From positions 15,376,001 through 15,440,000 of the forward strand of contig NC_045130.1 in NCBI RefSeq assembly GCF_007655135.1: DNA of 64,000 bases, read 5' to 3'. Of this stretch, positions 47,034-57,460 are shown one piece after another. Numbering within the stretch: position 1 is the stretch's first letter; the number at the start of each line of letters is the position of its first letter. Both the position numbers and the translations under genes were made by a program. A model generated the notes under the pieces. It was not told where the DNA came from. It searched no databases and saw only the letters and a program-made list of their open reading frames with translations. The DNA is from Punica granatum (lineage: Eukaryota > Streptophyta > Magnoliopsida > Myrtales > Lythraceae).

Positions 47034-47700
47034 AGCCTTGGTGGTCTCTTCACCCTTTCCTCACTCTTTCTTGTGTTAGGAGAAGTGGCCTGAAATTTGA
47101 GACCTTCGGACTTTGTCCCTAATATAGACTGAAGTTGACTTTTATTACAAGTTTGTTCCCACTGTTGCTGCAGTCCTGTTTTTGGTTTCCGTTGCTCCTT
47201 TCTATTTTGCCTCCGTTTCTTCTGTCTTGTCTTTGGTAATGTAATGGCAGTCGCCAGTTGTTTTTTCCCATATGGATTATATATCCGGACTTTCTATGAT
47301 AATTTTTTTTTTTCTATGGGAGCACAAGATATTTTTCTAGTAGATTCGGTAATCGAGTTTTTAATTTACTGAGAGAATAATTCGCGCACACGACTGATGA
47401 ATCAATAATGCATTCTAATTTCCATACAAAGTAAATCTTTCATGATCAGTAAGTCCCAAGAATTTCTTAAGCAATGGTTCCCTCTGGGCACATATATCTC
47501 CTTATTCGTTGTTCCCCAGAATGCCTTTGCGTGAAAGCAAAGGAGACCAACACTCTCCTTATCTCAGCAACTCATTCGCACAAAGAGAGGCCATGCGATA
47601 AAGTAATGCGCCGGGCTGCATAACAGGGATGTACAAAAGCACCTCCCAAGTTCAGGCCCACAACTATTTTGCACATTACACCTTTGTTTCCAGAATCTTA
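47034..47700. other. Upstream flank of the ADF pseudogene
   Basis: Former promoter and leader of the minus-strand ADF gene, then AT-rich DNA. No other gene. Confidence 0.45.
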
Positions 47701-47941
47701 TGCTACGTTTCATTTCAAAGTATAATTTTAAAATCAGATTTTGATTTTGAAAAAAAGTGGTATAAATAGTTATGTATAGAGCCCACCATTTGACTTTGTA
47801 TGAGTTATTTTGTTTTGTTGTGAAATAAAAAATGGTATAAATGAAACTCACCATTTGACTTTGTATGAGTTATTTTACTTTATTATGGATAGAATTAAGT
47901 TAAAGTGTGATTTTAAAATCACACTTTGAAACCAAACAAGC
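47701..47941. mobile_element. MITE family M1, copy 3
   Basis: 241 bp with two TTTGACTTTGTATGAGTTATTTT units and TGGTATAAATAG. The terminal inverted repeats are TTTCAAAGTATAATTTTAAA and TTTCAAAGTGTGATTTTAAA. Same orientation as copy 1. Confidence 0.75.
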
Positions 47942-48608
47942 TATAGTCTTGACCATCTCTAACTCTTGTGCATTCGTGCCAAATCAAGTTCATCAGTCGA
48001 GTCATATACTTACCTGCTCCGATTTGAACCGAACGATAGCTTGCTTAGTTGCCCTTCCATTTGGATTCTTCCCGATGGAGGGAATTGGGTAAGGGCCTGT
48101 AGTGCCCATCGGGAAATGCTGTTATTTTCTGGGCAATTGGGTAGGTTGTTTATGTTTGTATCTGCATTATCTTCAGATAAGATGAGGCAACATAATCTGC
48201 CATATATTTGGTCAAAAAATATTCACTACATAGTAGAAGTAGAAAAGGCAGAACCTCAAATGTGCCTTTTACGGTCTGAGGCTTAACAGTTAGAGCAGGT
48301 GTCATTTCGTTTCAATTCCTCTACAGTGAATCAACAGGATCAAAGTTACAAGAATGACAAGAAGACCAAAACTAGACTGTTTCGGTTTGAAGATCAGTGA
48401 GATTCTCGGCTTTGGGGGAACTCGTGACTGGAGAAGCTTTATCAGCATATACAGAGGATTACCATGTCAATCTATATACTAACAGATTGCTTGGAGACTC
48501 AAAAAGGGAAAATCACTCATCAGTATGCCTTTTGTTTTCCCATGGGATGTTGTGAGACTGGAGCTAGAGAAAATAATCAATTCTCTCTCGAGGAATCTGA
48601 TATGCTCT
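47942..48608. other. Intergenic / 3' flank of cyclophilin gene
   Basis: No gene on either strand. The part nearest 48608 is presumably the cyclophilin 3'UTR. Confidence 0.45.
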
Positions 48609-51607
48609 TCATTTTTCCTCATCCCACTTGCTCTTTGGTATCTCACCGGAGTCAGCAATGATGACTTTTTTCCTAGGTTTTCCACTGTAGGTCCCAGCTC
48701 CCCCTTCGATTACATAAACAGTGTCCATTCCCTGGATTACCTTGCCAAAGACAACATGCTCACCATCCAACCTGAAAAAGTTTTGTGGCCAATGAAGGAA
48801 AAAAGAAAAAACCTGAGAAAGTTTGCGTAATTTTGAAGCACTGCTTAGGAAAGAGAGCAAAGATTGAAAAGGATAAAACGAAGTGAAAAAACACAATTCA
48901 CTTCATTGGAACTATCTTAATAGGTCCTTTACTTTTGTATTCTCCTGAATAGTAAATATGCATCCATCATTAATAAAATCAAGCAGATACAACCTCAAAG
49001 AAAACAAAATTTGCAAAATGCCATGCTCTGCGTGGCGCTATGATGTGCATGTTTTGTCGGGTTTCATATGACGTGCAGTCCATCAACATAGCAAATTTGT
49101 GAAATTCAAGCTAAAGTATTGCTTGCCAAATAGTAATAAGAAGGAATATCCAAATATTGCCCTTATACACGAATAGAAAATGCAGTAGTTAGATGAAGGA
49201 ATATCCAAATATGCCTGAGCCAGTAACAAGTACCAGAATCCTAGATTCAGCAATAGAAAAGCATAAGAAAACCCAGATCAAGAGAGAGAAGAATAGCATG
49301 ATTCAGGTGGCCACTGTCAATTTGTCAAATAACTGAAAAAGAAAAACATGCTACTTCTAATTCATAATGCACCTTTTATCAAGCAGGAAACACAAGCTCA
49401 TACATAACATATTACCAGCTGGCCTTGACGGTTGTGATAAAGAACTGAGAACCATTAGAATCAGGTCCTGTATTAACCATGGAGACAACACCTGCATCAT
49501 TCAACATCAAGAGGAGATTCAGCTCAGAAGAAGGCTTAGTATGACAATTAAATTTTAGAAAGCAAAATATGAGAAGGAAAAGGAAGGAGAAATAAAACAA
49601 AGGATATCTGCACCTGGATGTGAATGCTTTATCTTAAAATTCTCATCAGCAAAAGTGCCACCGTATATAGATTCATATCCCTTCCCATCTTTATGTACAA
49701 TATCTCCACCTTGAATCATGAAACCAGATATTATACGATGAAAAGGGCTACCCTTATAATGGAGTAACTTTCCATTCACACCCTTGCCCTTTTTTCCTGT
49801 AAACCAGAGCAAATAGACATGTAATCAGTAGACGCAACACAACAAAGGGCCTTTAGCTGCAGAAAATTAATCCAAGTATACCCAGTGGCAGCAGTGTACA
49901 TACCTGTGCACAGAGCCCTAAAGTTTTCTGCAAAACAAAATTCAAGAATTAGGAAATAATATAGTTTGATATTCATGAACTTTTTGGACCAATAGATGAT
50001 TTAAGAAAGTGAGATCCATGTGCAAAATCATTTATTTAAAGTAAATCACGCCAAGTGAGCAGATTTATTCCTTACGAGCATGCAAATCATGCAGCTATCT
50101 ATAGAAAGAGATGTACACTGAAAGGAGAATCGCTAAAAGTAAAGTAGCACCATTCACAGAGTAAATGTGAAGATAACATCCCACTTGTTTGAAATTGGAA
50201 AAATCATCTTTTCCCTCTCACAATTCTAAAGAACCACCACCGTACAGGGCACTTCATAGGCTCTTAAGGCCATAGTATAAAATCCTCGGATGTGCCAATT
50301 AGTCCATACCAACTAGAAATCTAACATATTACCCAACCATAGGACGCAAAAGCATTTTTCTCATTGTGTGAATTCAGCCTATAGACTCCACAAACTAAAT
50401 ACTTCAAACTTTTAATGTGCAACTGAGAATTTCATCCATTGCAAGCGAAACCAAGCTGTAATGCTCACTCACAATTGATACATACCTACTGTTTTTGGTA
50501 CAACCTGACCATATAGTCCAATCACGATTCTGCCTGCAAATATTCAAACACGGGAATGAGCTACAAACATGAAAAGGGAAGACAGAAGTGAGGGAGAGGA
50601 CGAGTCATTGAAAATCTAGGCAACAGTATCACTAGCAGCCACATGAGATCTCCGAAACCTTAAACTTCCCCTCTTGAAAGACACCATCAAACGGTCAAAC
50701 TAATGTGACATTACCACAATAAAAGTTCACTAACTGGGCCAAACTCTTAGGATACTGTATTTAATCTTATATAGAAAAGGAAAGTCAGAGCTGTACACCA
50801 GTACCTAAACGCTGTTCATCAATATCCACATCCAAATATACTCTGTGAGTAATTTCAGGATCCTCTTCTACCTCCTCATTACCCTGCAAATTAAAATTGG
50901 CAACAAAATCATAAATTTTCCATTGTAGAGGTATAAAGAGAGATTTATTCACTCTTTTCAACCGGGCAAAACCAAAAGAAACAATCCTACCCAAAAGAAA
51001 AAAAACTGATGCAGAATTACAAGTCAAGAAAAAGAAACTGAATTAGATAGAATGAAAAACAAGAGAGTTGCTGATGCTTTTTCTTCTGGTAATTGCAAAT
51101 CACATAGCAATCCAAAGGTACAAACTTTAGAAAGCTTATACAGAAAATCTCATGACCAGGGCAGGTTCCATAAACAATGCATGTGACAGAACAGCCCCGG
51201 TTCCAGTTTCCAGAAAATCTCATGATTGGAAAAACCTTAAAAACGTTAGACATAGAATTCGGACATGACGGGCATTGCACCAATAACCACAAAATCAAAA
51301 TTTCACTTCAAAACTTCCAATTAATCCAACACGCGAATTACTCGATCAGAATCAACCGGATCAAACTCCACCAAAATTCAGACAAATTGAACATATCCTC
51401 AGGCCAATATCGCATCACACATCAGCAACTGCCTAGCCTATCAACGTCAGATCCATAAGACACATGGACGAAGGAGTCAGAGAGTGGGATGAAGCAGCTC
51501 ACCAGCTGAGATTTGAAGATTGCGAAGACGAGGAGGACGGTGAGACCCAGGAGGAGGAGGAGGAGGAGCCGAGGCTGGGCAAGAGCCGAGATCTCGCGGC
51601 GCATCAT
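48609..51607 (-). CDS. CYP21-1: Peptidyl-prolyl cis-trans isomerase, membrane-anchored cyclophilin (CYP21-1-type)
   Basis: Seven exons on minus: 51503-51607, 50805-50883, 50486-50533, 49904-49927, 49614-49796, 49416-49491 and 48609-48771. Consistent phases give 225 aa (Arabidopsis CYP21-1 is about the same). Residues 1-35 start [13 protein letters not shown] followed by a long Leu-rich membrane/signal-anchor segment. Then [44 protein letters not shown] (catalytic Arg, Phe and Gln present), [13 protein letters not shown] and [17 protein letters not shown], with the cyclosporin-contact Trp. The tail [15 protein letters not shown] matches CYP21-1 and is unlike the short cytosolic forms. Role: proline isomerisation during folding in the secretory pathway. 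The second Met (51604) could equally be the start. The 24-nt and 48-nt exons are unusually small. A Mutator-like element lies about 380 bp upstream. Confidence 0.94.
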
Positions 51608-51987
51608 CTCCTCGAAGCACTCTCCTTCCGGGGAAGCTTAGAACTTCAAGCACAAAGAAATCAATCACTGCTCGCTCGAAGTCGATCCTCCATTGCAGAA
51701 GCTTCCACCGTCTCTCTCCCCTCACTCTCTCTCTCTATCAGGACCAATTTGCGAGAATGCTAAGCTTATCGAGACATATACGTACAGAGAGAGAAAGAGA
51801 GAGATTGTGTATGTATGTATAGGCGGAGGATTAACCAAATCACTCCTGTCAGTGGGTTTTCTCAAAGCATGTTATGCGGTCGACCGAGACGAGGTGGTGC
51901 CGCCGTGCAGGAAGTGATAATGATAATAATAATAATTAAAAGAAAAAATTTGAATTGAAAGACACATGTTATTTCCCATAAATAAAT

Positions 51988-52938
51988 GAGAAAAAAATAT
52001 ATTTTATAGCATAACATTTTATTTTTATGTCAATTTTACCACAACATTTTAAAATTACATTATATAGCATATCGTTTAAAGTGTAATGTCAATTATAATA
52101 TGACGCTAAATTTTTCGTGAAAATTAAACGGAAGACTTGATGTGTGGCACATGTGGATGAATAATAACCTCGGACTCTTACCACATGCGGAATAACTCAT
52201 AGACCTGTCTGGTGCCCTTTTACCCACCCGACCCTTTCACCATCAATACTCGAATCTCATTCCCGCCTATTCACATACGGAATTGCTCTTTTTGAAAATA
52301 AGTACACCATTATAAAAATCACATATTAAATTTATTGCAGTTTATATAGTAAATAATGAATTAAAATTTATTAGAAAAGAAAAGAAGAAAATGCATACCT
52401 ATCAAATGAATTGCAAATCTTGATTCATTTTCTTCTATGGGAAAAAAAGAATGAGAAGTGTGAAGAAAAAGACTGACAAGCACATTGGTGAAGAAGGGGA
52501 AGAAAGGGCAAAGCGCTCAACTGAAAAGAAATTCAGAGCTGCAGTGATGAGGGAGATGTGTGAAGAGGGGAGAACGGGATTCAAGTATTGATGATGAAGG
52601 AGTCAAGTGAGAAAAATGACACCGGGCATGTAGGAATATAGGTTATTTCGCAAGTGGCAAGAGTCTAGGCCCACTATTAATCCACGAGTGCGCCACATCA
52701 GCATTCCATTTAATTTTTACGAAAAATTTGACGTCATGCAATAATTGACACTACATCGTAAACGATGTACTATATATAATTTTTAAAAAGGTTATGATAA
52801 AATTGACACAAAAGCGAAATGTTATGTTATGATTGACACTATACCATAAACGATGTGTTATATCGTATAATTTTTTAAGAGGTTGCGATAAAATTGACAT
52901 AAAAATAAAAATGTTGTACTATTGCATATGTTTTTTCC
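51988..52938. mobile_element. Mutator-like element, 951 bp, long inverted repeats, exact 9-bp target duplication
   Basis: TAAATAAAT flanks both sides exactly (51979-51987 and 52939-52947). The left end is GAGAAAAAAATATA and the right end (reverse complement) GGAAAAAACATATG, like the GRGAAAA starts of plant MULEs. The arms (about 51988-52217 and 52621-52938) share TTTATTTTTATGTCAATTTTA, GTGAAAATTAAACGG/CGTAAAAATTAAATGG and a TGTGGCRCA(C/T)(G/T) block. The right arm contains an extra ~90-bp internal tandem copy (ATTGACACTA ... AACGATGT). The interior has no transposase and no recognisable captured exon. Confidence 0.85.
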
Positions 52939-52947
52939 TAAATAAAT

Positions 52948-54159
52948 TATTAGGATAGTAGTCTTGCCACGAAAAGCTAGTTGTCAGTGCAAGGGCACGT
53001 AATTTCCTAATACTAATCCCCAATCCACCACACTTCACGTTAAGTATTTTAACGGCGGACTACCCCGCGTTGATTTTCTAGATTTCGAAACCCCATCATG
53101 ACATGCAGGACTTTTCTACGCTCTGATACCATCTCGCCACGAAAAGTTAGCTATCCATGTGATGCCATAAAATTCTCTAATATTAATCCCCGGCTATATA
53201 TATTTATATATATATATACTTTTTTTTTTCGTTACAAGTAAATATATATATATATATATATATATTTCATCACCGAATATTACTTCTTTCAAAATATGCC
53301 CCTCAATCTTTTCAATCATCGATACCTTAGGGCATCTTTCAAAGAATTTTTATAGTTAGTTTAGGCTGTATTCTTCGTGCACAGCTGATCGAGTAACCTT
53401 ATAAGCTATGCTTAACAGTGCGTATTATAAAGTGGTTTGAACTGGTAGTCACAAAAGTATATTTGTGCATCTTTTTTAGAATTAATAAAAATTCATTTCG
53501 TTAACAGAATGTACAGAAAACAACCAAATTCTCGCAACCTTAGCCTTAGACAAAGAACAGGAATCGAGTTTAAATCTAAACCTAGGAACAGTAACAATTT
53601 TGTGCCTAGCTTACTGTACAATGATTTCAACTATACCTTCTACATCCATTTTCCTATTTTGTAATATCCTACGATCTCTCTCTAGCCAAACTTGATAAAC
53701 AAATCCATTTCAGCAGAGCTTGCCCAATATGGCCTCCAGACTCCTTCATTTCCAATATCCGTGCATTTTTTAGGAGATCTAATAATTTAAAAAAAAATGA
53801 AAGAAAGATTGATGAGTTTAAGATTGCAGCGGGAACCGGTTAATTTGTGCACGTATATGTCAGGTTTCGGTTTATGCATTGAAATTAGTGGAAATTGTGA
53901 TGAACGGTACATGTTTGGATTTCAGTAAATTTTAAATTGAAGTTAGACGAACCATACAAGGGAGAGCATAAAAAGGGCACCAAACACATTTTTTTTTTAA
54001 AAAAAAAAAAGGGAAAAGAGGGGGGCAAGAAATTGTTGCAGTGGAATCAAAAAGTTCCAATTTCGATGTTCGTCATTGGAATATTCCTATGTGTCGCATC
54101 CATTATTCTCGTATTTGATCATATCATTCTTCTTATAACTTTAAACTGAATAAAAGAAA
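52948..54159. other. Intergenic with duplicated repeat debris
   Basis: GCCACGAAAAGCTAG at about 52966 and GCCACGAAAAGTTAG at about 53136 head two related ~70-bp blocks. Between them GCTCTGATACCAT (53122-53134) is the reverse complement of TGGTATCAGAGC, the usual initiator-tRNA-Met PBS of LTR elements, so a decayed minus-strand LTR-element junction is possible. No gene. Confidence 0.45.
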
Positions 54160-54304
54160 AATATGGGAAAAGAGACAATGAGGGTTCATGGGCCTAATAC
54201 TATGAAAAAAATCCTAATAGCTAATAAAGGGACACCGGTAATCTCTCTAAATATTAAATCTAGAACCTCTTAACTACACGACGAAAGTGTGCGTTACCGC
54301 CATT
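54160..54304 (+). repeat. Dispersed repeat S2, copy 3
   Basis: TTCATGGGCCTAATACTATG, AATCCTAATAGCTAATAAAG, CTAGAACCTCTTAACTA and CGAAAGTGTGCG. It abuts the inverted-repeat element starting at 54305. Confidence 0.6.
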
Positions 54305-54778
54305 GTTATCAGAACCGGACCGGAGCTTTGAATCGCCAGACTCATTGAACCGGCCGGTTTTAAGCAAAATTCCATTGAACCGGCTGATTCTATAGGTTTT
54401 ATGGGTTTCTTATTTAATGTAAAAATTGTTTGGTTGGATAAAAATTTGAACTCATGACCTCTTGCTTCTCATACTAGCATAGTACCAACCAAACCACCAC
54501 CACTTTTTTGTTCTTTTAACTCTATTTTTAAGTAGTTATTAAAATAAAATATTTATTTTGAAGTAAGAAATATTAAATATAGATACTTTCTTATACTATT
54601 GTTATATTTCTTTAAAATCATCATACTTTTATCTTAATTATCATAATTTTTTTAATAATATGAATATTTATTTTATTTTAAATAAACGTGCAGTTCGACC
54701 CATCAAATCTCCTGTTGAATCCATAAATCCATGAATCCGTACCCCTTCCGGTTCATCATCCAGTCCGGTTCTGATAAC
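54305..54778. mobile_element. Element with 18/19-bp terminal inverted repeats, class unknown
   Basis: Left GTTATCAGAACCGGACCGG and right (reverse complement) GTTATCAGAACCGGACTGG bound 474 bp. The interior has further GAACCGGCCGGTT-type palindromic bits and a TTGAACTCATGACCTCTTGC block. I could not find a convincing target duplication. Confidence 0.55.
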
Positions 54779-57460
54779 ACTAGTTACTGCACTCCCTCGT
54801 GGAAAAGAGAAGTGCCTGAGCTTCATTTGATCAGAGGCATCAGTAATGGGCCTTGGGCCCAAAACAGACGGGCCTATCGTGAACTTTGGCAACCGTTTAA
54901 GGGCATGAAAGTTTAGAAGGAAGAGTAAGCATAAAAAAACCTCAGCATCCAGAAGCAAATCCAGGCAGAATAAAGTTTCCCTGCATAATCAAATACGATA
55001 GTTCTTTAATCTGCAAGCATAATCTACCTTTCACCATACTAGGCCCCTGGTAATAATCTACCATTCACCATGCTAGGCCCATGGTAATAATCTACCATTC
55101 ACCTCTTTTTTCTTTCCCTTTTTTTTTTTTTCCTAATTTGCCGTCCAGTGGTGTCTTGATTAGCTTGCACGCCCCTCGACTAATATATCCATCTACACGA
55201 ATCAAAAGAAAACAATTTATACTCTATCTAGGAAATCTACAGATAAACCATACGACATGATCCCAAAAGGATTTGAACTCGTGTAAAAAGTATTAATGTC
55301 AACACTCACAACCATCAAGCTAAACCCCATTAGAGTTTATACACTATTTACTCTTTGTAAGTTTTCCATAAAACTGTACTCTCAGGTCTTCTAAAGGAAT
55401 ACTGTCTGCATTATTAATTCCCTCCAACTTCGCGATTCCGTCTCCGGCCACGAGGAGATGGTGGAATTCCGGTAGTGATGGGAAAATTTACGGAACATCG
55501 ATTGATCAACAAATTAGTCCAGTGTAACCTTCTGATGAACTCTTAAATAGGCATGGGACAAAGCAAGGTTGGTTTTTGAGGATGAGAAAATAGCAAAGAG
55601 AAAGCAATGTGGGTCTCAGGATTGCACAAAAATCACAAATGAATTTTTTTTATTCATCAATAATTGCAATCCAACGGTTTAAAAAGTGATTGCACTATGG
55701 AATTCCTGGGTCCCCAGACATCATATGTGGTCTACCAATGGTTGATCCGCGTGCCATGAGGCTATACTCTATATCACCGAGATCCGGCACCTATTCAGAA
55801 ATAGGCAGTTTACTTTTTTTCCTTACAAACATGCTGGAGCTCTCGAAGGGAAAGGAGCAGTGGCAAGCACAGAAATAATTAACGTAGCAGAGCATGCGTT
55901 TCCATGGTCCTGCAGTAGAGCCCGCATTCATTTCTGCACGCATGGAAGCCTCTACTATACATGACTGCCCAGTTGCCCAGCATCCGGGGAATTCTCTCCG
56001 GGACCAAATTTAAAACAGTATCCTCCGTGCCTTTGCAGTGTGATCAGGTTATATCTTCTTCTTTGATAACAAAACTGTTGATAAGCGAGGAGTCGGTAAG
56101 CCCCATCCTGGCACTGATTCACAAAATCTACGAGTAAAGTTGCGTCGAGTTAAAACGCGCTACATCACCAAGTCCAGGCCTTTGCTGTTTAGTTAATTTA
56201 CGGGAACAATCACTCCGACCTAATGGACTGAAATCGCGTGATGATATCTCCCCATTGGAAACATTCAAAAAGCAATCTGCTAAACGCAGAACGCACGACA
56301 ATAAATGCCACAGTTGCAGAAAATAGCTACAGTTATAATAAGGTTGATTGGCTGTGATACAATGCACATAGAGATCCTGCCATATAAACACACACACACC
56401 GCACCCACTTGCTCCATAGTACACAATGACTTCACCAAGTCAACTTTGATGTCACGGGTTAACTATACTTTTTGGGTTCATGCCCTTGGATTTTTATGGA
56501 CAGAAAGGGCTGGGCAGTTAGAGGGTGGGCAGGTTATTAAGGTAAATAGATAGCATTCTCATTACCGATACTACGCTGGCTCATCCGAATCATTTCAAGG
56601 TCATCTCAGCGACAGTGTCGTGTTATCGTTTGTTTCGATGAACATGCCATTAGACTTTTTGTGAGAATCGGTGCTGGAATGAACATTTTGATTAATATAT
56701 ATGATCATATAAGTTGATGTCGTTTGAGCAGAGGAGTTGATTGACTGTCGGTCCAAACTATATAACGATGACGATCCAAAATATCTTAACATGGGTAGAT
56801 CATATCCTAGTGCCAGAAAAATATCAAACTCCTACGTCATTTTTACGGATAAAGCCAGGACCTGGGACATGCATAAATCCAAGAACGCAGAAAAGTCGAG
56901 TAACATAACCGAGAAACCAATAATTCATCAACCCTCGGAGTCGGTACCTATCTTTCTTTCTAGATGGTACATAGGGAAATCCAGTAAAATTAACTCGAGA
57001 GAGTCATACGTCGAGTTCCAAATACACTGACGTGGCTGCTCACGAGATAAGAATATAACAGGTCAAGTTAGCATGATCAAAAAGATCGAGAGAGACACCG
57101 TACATCCAGGCTTGCACGAGCAAGAGAGAAGCAGCACATATAGGACAAGGACTGGCACATTAAAAGATGGGTACGGTGTCAGCAGAAGAATGAGAAACTC
57201 ACCACTGCCGTTGTACATATATATACATATTCACATGAAGCAGCACTTCCTACCGACTGTTCCCTTGTGATCTCTCCACCACCACACCTCAACTCTCTCA
57301 CCTCTGCCTCTGTTTCTTCTGCCTTCTAGACGTTATATGTATAACGTCTTTTCTTGATCATCTTTTCTATGGTGGTACCCTTCTGTTGATAGATTTATCA
57401 TACGGTTTGTCGAGCCAGTGCTCACCGGCTTTGGTCAGAACATTGCAGAGACACAGAGGA
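54779..57460. other. Intergenic and xylanase upstream region
   Basis: No recognised gene. There is a short direct repeat TAATAATCTACCATTCACC (55051 and 55084). The last ~250 bp holds a TATATATA run at about 57215-57222 that could serve as the TATA box of the xylanase gene, followed by a pyrimidine-rich stretch. Confidence 0.45.

Noticed and set aside
48000..48300. Possible tRNA or structural RNA
   Set aside because: The sequence near 48272-48320 has B-box-like parts but no cloverleaf. No tRNA, rRNA, known conserved microRNA or CRISPR array was found anywhere in the window by eye.
53122..53134. Initiator-tRNA-Met PBS complement GCTCTGATACCAT suggesting a second LTR element
   Set aside because: No paired LTRs, polypurine tract or coding region could be found around it, so only mentioned as possible debris.
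56128..56424. 98-codon minus-strand frame upstream of the xylanase gene
   Set aside because: Cys-rich but without a recognisable domain or signal peptide arrangement; likely chance.
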